Below are positions 7,920 to 15,459 of a DNA stretch of 64,000 bases, piece after piece. The notes below the pieces were generated by a model, which did not search any database, was not told the DNA's origin, and worked only from the letters and a program-made list of their open reading frames with translations. The position numbers and the translations under genes are program-made. This stretch comes from CBDCCV01 sp965215025 (GTDB lineage: Bacteria > Bacteroidota > Rhodothermia > Rhodothermales > Salinibacteraceae). Within the stretch, counting starts at the first letter, position 1, and each line of letters starts with the position of its first letter. The DNA lies in the NCBI GenBank assembly GCA_965215025.1, contig CBDCCV010000002.1:1674001-1738000 (forward strand), read 5' to 3'.

Positions 7920-9050
7920 ATGAGACGACGCGACTTCGTTAAAAAGGCCGCCGTGGGCGCGGTGGCGGGCGGCCTCGTGGCCGGCTGCGGCGGCGCCTCT
8001 TCCGAAAACGGCGCGCCCAACGTGCAGACGCGGCAGAACGTGCGCTGGCGCCTGGCGTCGAGCTTCCCGCGCTCGCTCGACACCATCTACGGCGTCGCCG
8101 AGACGATGGCCGAGCGCCTCGAAGCCTTGACAGACGGCCGCTTCCAGATCCGCTCGTACCCCGGTGGCGAGCTGGTGCCCGCCTTCGAGGTCCTGAGCGC
8201 TGTGCAGGAGGGCACCGTGCAGATGGGCCACTCGGCCAGCTACTACTTCGTGGGCAAGAACGCGGCACTGGCCTTTGACGCCTGCGTCCCGTTCGGCCTC
8301 ACGGCGCGGCAGTACAACGCCTGGCTCTACCACGGCGGCGGGCTGGACCTCTTGTGCGGCCTGTTTTCTGATTTCAACATCGTCAACCTCCCCGGCGGCA
8401 ACACGGGCACGCAGATGGGCGGCTGGTTCCGCGATCCGGTGAACTCGCTCGAAGACATGCAGGGCCTGCGGATGCGCATCCCCGGCCTCGGCGTGCGCGT
8501 GATGAACCGCCTGGGCGTGAACGTGCAGAACATCCCCGGCGGCGAGATCTACCCCGCCCTCGAGCGCGGCACGATAGACGCCACGGAGTGGGTCGGCCCG
8601 TACGACGACGAGAAGCTCGGCTTTCACGAGGTCGCCAAAAACTACTACTACCCCGGTTGGTGGGAGCCAGGGCCGGCGCTCACCTTCTACGTCAACCAGC
8701 GCGCGTGGGACGGCCTCTCCTCCGATTACAGAGAAGCGCTGGCCGTGGCCTGCGACGCCGCCAGCGTCCGGATGCTCGCCAGCTACGACGCCAAAAATCC
8801 CGCCGCCTTCGAGCGTCTGTTACAGAAGGGCGTGCAGGCGCGCCCCTTCCCACCCGACGTCATGCAGGCCGCCCTCGACGCCTCCACGGCCATGCTCGAA
8901 GAAGAGGCCACCGCCTCGCCAAGCTTCCGCCAGGTCTACGACGCCTACACCACGTTCCGCACCGATTCCTTCCGCTGGTTCGACACCGCTGAGCAAGCCT
9001 TCGCCGCCTTCGCCTTTGGGCGCCTGAGCGGGCAGCCGGCGGCGGGGTAA
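7920..9050 (+). CDS. dctP: TRAP transporter substrate-binding lipoprotein, alpha-keto-acid (TakP-like) type
   Basis: A 376-residue periplasmic solute-binding protein. The N-terminus has a twin-arginine motif (RRRDFVKK, residues 2-9) and a lipobox ending at Cys (GGLVAGC), so it is probably a Tat-exported lipoprotein. The body contains FPRSLDTIYG, GGEIYPALERGTIDATEWV and GPYDDEKLGF, blocks typical of the TakP branch, which binds pyruvate and other alpha-keto or monocarboxylic acids, often with Na+. It would deliver substrate to DctQ/DctM, encoded at 10947-13015 but on the opposite strand. Its last 80 bp are duplicated at 9745-9824, beyond a toxin-antitoxin pair. Confidence 0.93.
   Translation: MRRRDFVKKAAVGAVAGGLVAGCGGASSENGAPNVQTRQNVRWRLASSFPRSLDTIYGVAETMAERLEALTDGRFQIRSYPGGELVPAFEVLSAVQEGTVQMGHSASYYFVGKNAALAFDACVPFGLTARQYNAWLYHGGGLDLLCGLFSDFNIVNLPGGNTGTQMGGWFRDPVNSLEDMQGLRMRIPGLGVRVMNRLGVNVQNIPGGEIYPALERGTIDATEWVGPYDDEKLGFHEVAKNYYYPGWWEPGPALTFYVNQRAWDGLSSDYREALAVACDAASVRMLASYDAKNPAAFERLLQKGVQARPFPPDVMQAALDASTAMLEEEATASPSFRQVYDAYTTFRTDSFRWFDTAEQAFAAFAFGRLSGQPAAG
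8971..9050 (+). repeat. 3' end of dctP, parent copy of a duplicated segment
   Basis: The last 80 bp of dctP, including the stop codon. A diverged copy of the same length (about 71 of 80 positions identical) lies at 9745-9824, just after vapC. The two copies bracket the toxin-antitoxin pair as direct repeats. Confidence 0.9.
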
Positions 9051-9127
9051 GGCACGCACGCCGAGCAACTAAACCCGCTGCGAAAACTACAACAACCACT
9101 TCCCTTTTTCTCCAACCTTCCGGTCCC

Positions 9128-9343
9128 ATGCGCGCGTACCGCCTTGAAACAACCTTGTCCGAAGACGGCGCGCTTCAGCTAAGCGCGCTGCCCTTCCGCG
9201 AGGGCGAAACGGTGGAAGTCATCGTGCTCGAACGCCCATCCGCCCCCCACGAAGCCGAGCCGCGCCTCCTGAAAGGGAGCGTCCTGCGCTACGACGACCC
9301 GACCGAGCCGGTCGCTGCTGACGACTGGGAGGCGCTGCGGTGA
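9128..9343 (+). CDS. Antitoxin of a VapBC-type module
   Basis: A 71-residue small acidic protein. Residues 3-35 resemble the beta-strand-rich N-terminus of DUF2281-type or AbrB-like antitoxins (LETTLSEDGALQLSALPF, GETVEVIVLER). The tail is acidic and would bind the toxin. The stop overlaps the GTG start of the PIN-domain toxin, the usual translationally coupled arrangement. The antitoxin would neutralise the toxin and autoregulate the pair. The assignment rests largely on the neighbour and the overlap. The pair lies between the dctP 3' end and its duplicate. Confidence 0.75.
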   Translation: MRAYRLETTLSEDGALQLSALPFREGETVEVIVLERPSAPHEAEPRLLKGSVLRYDDPTEPVAADDWEALR

Positions 9344-9732
9344 CGCTGCTTGACACCCACATCTGGGTTTGGTGCGCGAGCGAGAGCGACCGGCTCACCG
9401 AGCGCCAGCACCAAGCGCTCGCGGAGCGGGGAACCGAGAGCCTCGGCGTGAGCGTGATCTCATGCTGGGAGGTAGCGAAGCTGGTAGAGCTGGACCGATT
9501 GGATCTGGACCGGCCTGTTGGGGAGTGGCTCACACAGGCGCTGTCGCTGGTGCGGCTCGTTGAACTGACGCCGCAGATCGCCGTGGCCTCGACGCAGCTG
9601 CCCCAACCGTTCCACCGCGATCCCGCTGACCAGATCATCGTAGCCACGGCGCGCACCTACGACGTGGACGTGTTCACGGTGGACCGGAAGATACTCGCCT
9701 ACGAGCACGTCCGCGCGGTGAAGGACGGATAG
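9340..9732 (+). CDS. vapC: VapC-type toxin, PIN-domain ribonuclease
   Basis: A 130-residue PIN-domain protein starting with GTG at 9340, overlapping the antitoxin by 4 bp. The acidic metal-binding residues are in place: Asp in LLDTHIW (residue 4), Glu in ISCWEVAKL (about 47), Asp in HRDPADQIIVATA (about 98) and Asp in FTVDRKIL (about 115). VapC toxins cleave tRNA or rRNA when freed from VapB. The duplicate of the dctP 3' end begins 12 bp after its stop. The family is certain; the RNA target is unknown. Confidence 0.92.
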   Translation: MTLLDTHIWVWCASESDRLTERQHQALAERGTESLGVSVISCWEVAKLVELDRLDLDRPVGEWLTQALSLVRLVELTPQIAVASTQLPQPFHRDPADQIIVATARTYDVDVFTVDRKILAYEHVRAVKDG

Positions 9733-9744
9733 CTTGCGACGCCC

Positions 9745-9824
9745 TCCGCTGGTTCGACACGGCCGAGCAAGCCTTCGCCGCCTTCGCCTTCGGGCGCTTG
9801 AGCGGGCAGCGCGTGGCGGGATAG
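9745..9824 (+). pseudogene. Duplicated dctP 3' end downstream of vapC
   Basis: An 80-bp segment that reads as the last 26 residues and stop of DctP (RWFDTAEQAFAAFAFGRLSG, then RVAG) with no upstream gene body. It aligns without gaps to 8971-9050 with about nine mismatches, some at wobble positions. Such divergence suggests the copy came from a related allele rather than from a very recent local duplication. Confidence 0.88.
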
Positions 9825-10019
9825 GACGCGCGGCGATGCCGCCCGCGGCAGCCGGGCCGCTCACGCGGCAAGCGCTCCGGCATGAGCGCCGTCTTCCGGT
9901 CGAGACGTTTCGCGCCTGGCGTTTCCTGCGCGGGCGCGCTATTTTGAGTCCGGTTCGCGCTGCGTGCTATCCGGACTGACTCCGAATAATACCTGTTAGG
10001 CAGAACTGCGCTCAGCAAA

Positions 10020-10718
10020 ATGAACTTTCTCATCTACGGCAACGACCGCCCTAAAATCGGCTTCGTTCAAAAGCCTGATGGGGGGATTTCGTTCAAGATC
10101 GAGAACGACCTGAAGCTCAGATTCAAGCCGGACCAATACACTATTAGCTGGAAGGACGCTTACCCGTACAGCTACCGCTTCGGTAATATGTTCGGCTCCC
10201 CTACCGAGGACAAACACGACCGCGACGTGTTCGACAGCTTCACCGGGGAGCTAGCCGAACTCGCCGGCTCTGAAGTCGAGCGCGCTTTCTTTGACGAGTA
10301 CGCCTCTGCTTGCTGGTCTAACTATGATGAGCCGTGGAGTGCGCCTGCTCTGATCCCACAGGTTTGGGTGAACTGGATTCACTACGATCCACAAGACAAG
10401 AAGAGAGCTGAGCGCGCTCAGCGCGAGCCTTTCAGGGTGGACTTCGTCATGAAGGACGGCAGGGTAGCCAGGCACCCCATCATCATCGAGATTGACGGAG
10501 CTAGCCATTTCGGTCATTACTCGGTTGATCAAGTTGGCAAGACCGTGCTCAACGCCTCAATGAACTCCTATACGGAACACCTTCGGAAAGACAGATGGCT
10601 CAGGAAGAATGGGTGGCAAGTGTACAGGGTAAGCAGTCAGGAGGTCGAGGAGGCCAAGTCGATCAGCAAACTGTTTCAAGACTTGTTCAGTCGCGGTGTC
10701 GATGACCATCCGTTTTAG
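10020..10718 (+). CDS. Cassette protein with C-terminal DUF559/Vsr-like (PD-(D/E)XK) nuclease domain
   Basis: A 232-residue protein. Residues 1-130 are unrecognised. Residues 138-210 look like the very-short-patch-repair/DUF559 restriction-endonuclease fold: Asp141 in RVDFVM, then Glu157 and Asp159 in IIIEIDGASH, then DRWLRKNGWQVYRVS (191-205), the strand-and-arginine block that ends this fold. It could be a nicking or restriction-type nuclease. Base composition and codon use are unlike the GC-rich neighbours, so horizontal transfer is likely. The gene fills the integron-like cassette, starting 18 bp after its core site and ending just before the attC-like end. Function beyond the nuclease fold is not known. 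Confidence 0.72.
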   Translation: MNFLIYGNDRPKIGFVQKPDGGISFKIENDLKLRFKPDQYTISWKDAYPYSYRFGNMFGSPTEDKHDRDVFDSFTGELAELAGSEVERAFFDEYASACWSNYDEPWSAPALIPQVWVNWIHYDPQDKKRAERAQREPFRVDFVMKDGRVARHPIIIEIDGASHFGHYSVDQVGKTVLNASMNSYTEHLRKDRWLRKNGWQVYRVSSQEVEEAKSISKLFQDLFSRGVDDHPF

Positions 10719-10733
10719 CTTACTTCCCGTTCT

Positions 10734-10862
10734 GCCTAACTCGCCGCTGCCTTCCGACGTGGGGCGTCAGCGTTCTTGGCTCGTTCGAGCGATGGCGCTA
10801 TCATTGCCTCGTCCAACCGTCCCGCCAGTTGCCCCACGCGGCTGAGCGGCCCTCTGTTACAC
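10734..10862 (+). other. attC-like recombination site
   Basis: R''-like GCCTAAC (10734-10740). Arm GCCGCT (10743-10748) pairs with AGCGGC (10845-10850). Arm CGTGGGGC (10758-10765) pairs with GCCCCACG (10831-10838). The end is GTTACAC (10856-10862). The interior has a further small hairpin, GCTCG-TT-CGAGC. The 129-bp length lies within the attC range. The last box has one mismatch to GTTRRRY; in an integrated cassette these bases come from the flanking DNA. Confidence 0.58.
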
Positions 10863-10946
10863 GGCGCCCGGTGCCTGCTCCTGTCGCGCGCATACGTCTT
10901 GGCGGATCATGCGCCCTCAGCGGGATGATCGAGCATGAATTAGCGC

Positions 10947-12266
10947 TCAAAGCCCCCACGTCACCAGCTCCGGGAAGAGCATGATCAGCGCGATGCCGAT
11001 GAGTTGGATGAGGATGAACGGAATGGCGCCCCGGTAGATGTCGGTCGTCTTGACTTCGGGCGGGGCCACGCCGCGCAGGTAGAAGAGCGCGAAGCCGAAG
11101 GGCGGCGTCAGGAACGAGGTCTGGAGATTCATCCCAATCATCACGCCGAACCAGACAAGGTCGATGCCGAGGAGTGAGGCCGCCGGCGCGAGAAGCGGGA
11201 TAAGGATAAAGGCGATCTCGAAGAAGTCTATAAAGAAGCCGAGCACGAACACCGCCAGGTTCGCCACGATGAGGAGGCCGATGGCCCCGCCCGGCAGCCC
11301 CGTCAAGAGGTCTTCCACCCAGAAGTCCCCGCCGAGGCCGCGGAAGACGAGCGTGAATGCCGTCGAGCCGATGAGCAGAAACATCACCATCGAGGTGAGC
11401 TTCGTCGTCTCGTCCATCGTGTCGCGCAGCACTTGGGGCGTGAGGCGGCGGTTGACGAGCGCCAGCACGATGGCGCCGAGCGCGCCGAGCGCCCCCGCCT
11501 CCGTGGGCGTCGCCACGCCGGCGAAGATCGAGCCGAGCACGACGAGGATGAGCACGAGCGGCGGCAGCATCACCAGCAGCACGCGCCGCACGAGTTCGCC
11601 CGCTTCGATGTTGCGCATCTCGCGGGGCATGGCGGGCGCGGCCTCGGGCCGGGCGAAGGCCACGCCCGCGGCGTAGACGCCGTAGAGCGCCGCCAGGATC
11701 AGCCCCGGCACGAGCGCGCCGATGAACAAATCGCCTACCGAGATGCCCAGCTGGTCGGCCAAGACGATGAGGACGACCGAGGGCGGGATGATCTGCCCGA
11801 GCGTTCCGGCGGCGGTGATGATGCCGGCGGAAAGCTCGCGCGAGTAGCCGTAGCGCAGCATCACCGGCATCGAGATCGTCCCCATCGCCACGACGGAGGC
11901 GCCTACCACGCCCGTGGCCGCCGCCAAGAGCGCGCCCACAAAAACGACGGCCAGCGCCAGCCCGCCCCGCAGCGGGCCGAAGAGGAGGCCGATGGTTTTC
12001 AAAAGGTCCTCGGCCAGGCGCGAGCGCTCCAGCATCGCGCCCATGAAAATGAAAAACGGCACGGCCAGCAGCACGAAGTTCGACATCACGCCGAAGATCC
12101 GGCTCGGCATGGCAAAGAGCAGGAGGTAGTCAAAGTACCCGAGCGCGATGCCGAGCGCGCCGAAGACGATGGCCGTGCCGCCGAGCGAGAACGCCACCAG
12201 GTAGCCCGAGAAGATGAGCACGAGCGCGCCCACGAACATCAGCGGCCCGAGCCAGTCGCCTTCCAT
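10947..12266 (-). CDS. dctM: TRAP transporter large permease
   Basis: A 439-residue integral membrane protein of the DctM family with about 12-13 hydrophobic segments. It forms the Na+-coupled transport channel of a TRAP system. The GTLGQIIPPSVVLIVLAD and GVATPTEAGALGALGA blocks are characteristic. It is downstream of dctQ (12461-13015) on the minus strand, with a palindromic repeat in the 194-bp space between. The binding protein DctP is encoded convergently at 7920-9050. Genes of one TRAP system are usually co-directional, so the locus seems rearranged around the island at 9051-10946. Confidence 0.95.
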   Translation of the reverse strand: MEGDWLGPLMFVGALVLIFSGYLVAFSLGGTAIVFGALGIALGYFDYLLLFAMPSRIFGVMSNFVLLAVPFFIFMGAMLERSRLAEDLLKTIGLLFGPLRGGLALAVVFVGALLAAATGVVGASVVAMGTISMPVMLRYGYSRELSAGIITAAGTLGQIIPPSVVLIVLADQLGISVGDLFIGALVPGLILAALYGVYAAGVAFARPEAAPAMPREMRNIEAGELVRRVLLVMLPPLVLILVVLGSIFAGVATPTEAGALGALGAIVLALVNRRLTPQVLRDTMDETTKLTSMVMFLLIGSTAFTLVFRGLGGDFWVEDLLTGLPGGAIGLLIVANLAVFVLGFFIDFFEIAFILIPLLAPAASLLGIDLVWFGVMIGMNLQTSFLTPPFGFALFYLRGVAPPEVKTTDIYRGAIPFILIQLIGIALIMLFPELVTWGL

Positions 12267-12306
12267 GCGTTTTTTGATTTAGAGTCCGCGCCAAAACCCG
12301 AGTGTT

Positions 12307-12401
12307 GTCATTGCTAGGAGCCGAAGGCGACGTGGCAATCTCGTTCGACCACTGCCGTTCCCAGTGAGATTGCCGCGCGTACTGCGTACGCTCGCAATGA
12401 C
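12307..12401. repeat. 95-bp inverted-repeat element between dctQ and dctM
   Basis: The ends are GTCATTGC and GCAATGAC, with further pairing inward (GGCAATCTC against GAGATTGCC). This is a MITE-like palindromic element of the kind with GTCATTGCGAGG-type ends that is spread through many bacterial genomes. It would fold into a long hairpin in the dctQM transcript. Confidence 0.75.
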
Positions 12402-12437
12402 AGGCGTTTTGCGGTGCGCGTTCTTGGTCGCGCACCC

Positions 12438-12464
12438 GTAGAGGTGCTCACCATACGCCCCTAC
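12438..12464. repeat. Family I short palindrome, decayed left arm
   Basis: The right arm CCATACGCCCCTAC is intact; the left arm GTAGAGGTGCT has changes. The dctQ stop (minus strand, 12461-12463) lies inside it, as with the polX-like gene. Confidence 0.7.
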
Positions 12465-13015
12465 CTCGGCGCACCGGGCGAGTCGCCATCACCCACGTCA
12501 TGCCCGCGCAGGATGGCGACTTGCTTAATCGCCATGGCCACGCCCTGCAGGATGAGCAGCACGAACGCCACCAGGATGACCGTCTTGATGGGGTAGCGCG
12601 GCAGGCCGCCAGGGTCGGGCGATTTTTCCAAAACCTCCCAGGAGTTGACCACCTCCGGCCACGAGAGCCACAGCACCAATCCGCAGAACGGCAGGAGGAA
12701 AAAGAGCGTCCCCAGGAGATCGATCCACGCCTTTCCCTTCGCCGAGAGCCGCTCGTAGAGCACATCCACGCGAACGTGCGCGCCTTCTTTGAGCGTGTAG
12801 GCCGCGCCCAGAAGGAAGATGAGGCTGAAGAGGTACCACTGCATCTCCAGGTACATATTGGAGGAGAGGCCGAGGCCCGTGGTGCGGTCCGTGTAACGCG
12901 CGATGGCGTTGTACGCGCCGATGAGCACCATCGCCAGCGTGAGCCAGCGCACGAGGCGGCCCGTCCAGTCGCTTACAGCGTCGAGGCGGCGGGCGAGGCG
13001 GAGCCAGCGGTTCAT
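12461..13015 (-). CDS. dctQ: TRAP transporter small permease
   Basis: A 184-residue protein with four membrane segments, the small subunit of a TRAP transporter that binds DctM. ATG 13015 (MNRWLRLARRLD) is preferred over the longer frame from 13099, whose extra 28 residues do not look like a DctQ N-terminus. The block SNMYLEMQWYLFSLIFLLGA and the following GAHVRVD are typical of the family. It heads the minus-strand dctQ-dctM pair. The stop lies within a palindromic repeat, so the last residues may have been changed by its insertion. Confidence 0.92.
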   Translation of the reverse strand: MNRWLRLARRLDAVSDWTGRLVRWLTLAMVLIGAYNAIARYTDRTTGLGLSSNMYLEMQWYLFSLIFLLGAAYTLKEGAHVRVDVLYERLSAKGKAWIDLLGTLFFLLPFCGLVLWLSWPEVVNSWEVLEKSPDPGGLPRYPIKTVILVAFVLLILQGVAMAIKQVAILRGHDVGDGDSPGAPR

Positions 13016-13111
13016 GGCGGATGCAGCGGACGGCGAGAGGTGAACGGCGAATGGAGCATACGCCGACGCGCCCGGATTTTCAACGCGGCGCTTCTTCATT
13101 CCGCCACCGTT

Positions 13112-13139
13112 GTAGGGGCATGGCGCGCCGTGCCCCTAC
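13112..13139. repeat. Family I short palindrome
   Basis: Arms GTAGGGGCATGGCG and CGCCGTGCCCCTAC, 28 bp, in the 216-bp space between dctQ and the symporter gene. Nothing else is recognised in that space. Confidence 0.85.
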
Positions 13140-13231
13140 GGCAGACCCCGCCAGCGCCGCGACCTAAAAACAAAACAGCAGAGCCTCCGCCAAGAGACCC
13201 TGCTGCCCGTTCCGAAAGCGCATCGCCCCCA

Positions 13232-14956
13232 TCACACCGGCGTGCGCTCCAGCTCCTCCGCCGTCAAGGTGCGCGGCGAGCGGATCTGCTCGACGAGGTG
13301 CTGGATCTCCGGCGGTGGCGGCGGCGTGGCCTTCGACACGAAGTAGATCGTGATAAAGCTGATCACCATCCCCAGCGTGCCGATCCCCTGCGCGTTGATC
13401 CCTAAGAACGACTCGAAGATCGGCTCGGTCACGCCCAGCTCCTGGAACACCACGTGCGCGCGCATGAGCACGATCATCGTAAAGGTAAAGCCCAGCCCGA
13501 CGACCATGCCGGCGATGGCGCCCTCCTTGTTGCAGCGCTTCCAGAAGATGCCCAGGACGAGGATCGGGAAGAAGCTCGCCGCCGCCAGGCCAAAGGCGAA
13601 GGCCACCACCTCGGCCACGAAGCCGAGCGGGTAGATGCCCAAGAGGCCGGCCAGGAACACGGCGCCGAGGATGCAGATGCGGCCCACGCGCAGGCGCGCG
13701 GCGTCCGAAGCCTCCGGGTTGATGATCTCGCCGTAGACGTCGTGCGCCACCGAGGAGGAGATCACCAGGAGCAGCCCCGAGGCCGTCGAGAGCGCCGCCG
13801 CGAGGCCGCCCGCCGCCACCAGGCCAACGACCCAGGCCGAGAGGTTGGCAATCTCCGGCGTCGCTAAGACAATGATGTCGCGGTCGATGGTGCCTAAGAG
13901 CGCGCTCGCCTCCATGCCGCTGCCCCACTCGCTCGTGTCGATCAGGCCGGCCTGCGCCCAGTTCTGCACCCAGCTTTCGCCCAGCATCCCCGAGGCGCCC
14001 AGCTCGGCAAAGGAGTCGAGGATGAAGAACCGCGCGAACATGGCCACGGCTGGCGCCGTCGTGTACAAGATGCCGATGAAGAGCAGCGCCCAGAAGGCCG
14101 ACCACCGCGCCGCCTTCACCGTCTTGACCGTGTAGAAGCGCACGATCACGTGCGGCAGCCCCGCCGTCCCGAACATCAGCGCCACGACGATGCAGAAGAC
14201 GTTCAGCCCCGAGATGTTGGCGAACGGCTCGCTGTAGTTGGCCCCGAACAGCTCGCGCGACAGCTCGTTAAGCTGCGGCAGCGTCTCGCCGATGGCGATC
14301 TGTGGGATCGGGTTGCCCGTGAGCGAGAGGGCGATGGCGATGGCCGGAAGCGTAAAGGCAAAGATCAGGATGCAGTACTGCGCCACCTGCGTGTAGGTAA
14401 TCCCCTTCATCCCGCCGAGCGTGGCGTAGGTAGCCACCACGGCCATGCCCACCACCACGCCCAGCGTCACCGTCTCCACGCCGATGGCGTTGGCCGGCCC
14501 TTCGAGGTACTCGCCCAGGAAGCGGCTAAAGACCACGCCCACGCCGCGCATCTGCCCAGCCACGTACGTGAACGAGACGAAAAGCGCGGCGATGGCCGCC
14601 ACCACGCGCGCCGCGTTCGAGTAGTAGCGCGTGCCCACGAAGTCCGGCACCGTGTACTTCCCGAACTTGCGCAGGAACGGCGCCAAAAGCAGCGCCAGCA
14701 AAACGTAGCCGCCCGTCCAGCCCATGAGGTACACCGAGCCGTCCGACCCTAGGAACGAGATCAGCCCGGCCATGGAGATGAACGAGGCCGCGCTCATCCA
14801 GTCGGCGGCGATGGCCATGCCGTTGGCTACTGTCGGGACGCCCTGCCCGGCCACGTAGAACCCCTTCGTGTCCGAGACGCGGCTCCACACGGCGATGCCG
14901 ATGTACACGCCAAAGGTGATGACAACCCAGATGGCCGTCCATGCGAAAATGCTCAT
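13232..14956 (-). CDS. Sodium:solute symporter, acetate-permease-like (VC_2705 subfamily)
   Basis: A 574-residue SSS-family transporter with about 13 membrane helices. Motifs include GMAIAADWMSAASFISMAG near residue 47 and GLPHVIVRFYTVKTVKAAR near 265, both typical of ActP-like acetate/Na+ symporters. A good Shine-Dalgarno AAGGAGG lies at 14963-14969. The DUF4212 small-subunit gene is directly upstream (15013-15360), a pairing specific to this subfamily. The porin and acetyl-CoA synthetase genes follow further upstream. The likely substrate is acetate or another short carboxylate. The porin, Acs and the symporter-kinase all support this. Confidence 0.93.
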   Translation of the reverse strand: MSIFAWTAIWVVITFGVYIGIAVWSRVSDTKGFYVAGQGVPTVANGMAIAADWMSAASFISMAGLISFLGSDGSVYLMGWTGGYVLLALLLAPFLRKFGKYTVPDFVGTRYYSNAARVVAAIAALFVSFTYVAGQMRGVGVVFSRFLGEYLEGPANAIGVETVTLGVVVGMAVVATYATLGGMKGITYTQVAQYCILIFAFTLPAIAIALSLTGNPIPQIAIGETLPQLNELSRELFGANYSEPFANISGLNVFCIVVALMFGTAGLPHVIVRFYTVKTVKAARWSAFWALLFIGILYTTAPAVAMFARFFILDSFAELGASGMLGESWVQNWAQAGLIDTSEWGSGMEASALLGTIDRDIIVLATPEIANLSAWVVGLVAAGGLAAALSTASGLLLVISSSVAHDVYGEIINPEASDAARLRVGRICILGAVFLAGLLGIYPLGFVAEVVAFAFGLAAASFFPILVLGIFWKRCNKEGAIAGMVVGLGFTFTMIVLMRAHVVFQELGVTEPIFESFLGINAQGIGTLGMVISFITIYFVSKATPPPPPEIQHLVEQIRSPRTLTAEELERTPV

Positions 14957-15012
14957 GATGTGCCTCCTTAGCGTTTAACGTAGCAGAAGCCTGAGAGAGC
15001 GCGAAAAACGCG

Positions 15013-15360
15013 CTAATGCGCCGCGCCCGGTGCCGTGGCCGATCCCTCGTCCTCCTCCAGCCCCGCCTCACGGTCGAGCCGCCCGATGTAGACGGCAAAG
15101 ATCAGGATCAAGCTGATGAAGACAAAGATGCTCCCCTGCTGCGCCATCCAAAACCCGAAGGGGATGCCCCCGAAGTTGATGGCGTTGAGCGGCTGGATAA
15201 AGAAGATGCTCATGCAGTAGCCGACGACGAACCACACGGCCAAGAGGATCGCCGTCGCGCGCACGAGCTTGCGCCAGTACTCGTCCCGGCTGATGGTGGC
15301 GCCGGCGGACTCGCGTACGGGCCGGTCTTCAGGGCGGCGTTCTGTGGGGATGTCTGCCAT
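15013..15360 (-). CDS. DUF4212 protein, putative symporter small subunit
   Basis: A 115-residue protein with two membrane segments (about residues 35-57 and 75-95). The block FWMAQQGSIFVFISLILIFAVY is the DUF4212 signature. This family is found next to ActP-like sodium:solute symporters and is thought to be their small subunit. A GGAGG lies about 9 nt before ATG 15360. The symporter gene follows after 56 bp on the same strand, so the two are co-transcribed. Confidence 0.92.
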   Translation of the reverse strand: MADIPTERRPEDRPVRESAGATISRDEYWRKLVRATAILLAVWFVVGYCMSIFFIQPLNAINFGGIPFGFWMAQQGSIFVFISLILIFAVYIGRLDREAGLEEDEGSATAPGAAH

Positions 15361-15405
15361 AGGAAAACCTCCGTTGGCTAGTGATCTTGCGAGGTTGACA
15401 ATAAG

Positions 15406-15433
15406 GTGGGGGCGTATCGCAACACGCCCTTAC
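15406..15433. repeat. Family I short palindrome, slightly decayed
   Basis: Arms GTGGGGGCGTATCG and CAACACGCCCTTAC between the porin and DUF4212 genes. Confidence 0.75.
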
Positions 15434-15459
15434 GGCAAGGCAGAGGCACCGCTCAACCG

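Larger units (their letters stand above)
9995..10862 (+). mobile_element. Integron-like single gene cassette with attC-like end, no integrase seen
   Basis: The segment starts with a GTTRRRY-type core site, GTTAGGC (9995-10001). One ORF follows, then an attC-like structure starting with GCCTAAC (10734-10740) and ending at a near-core GTTACAC (10856-10862). The TTAGGC at the cassette's 5' end is exactly complementary to its own R'' box GCCTAA, the hallmark of an integron cassette that arrived as a circle. GC content is clearly lower than the neighbours. No integrase gene is in this window, so it would be a lone or trapped cassette. Confidence 0.6.
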
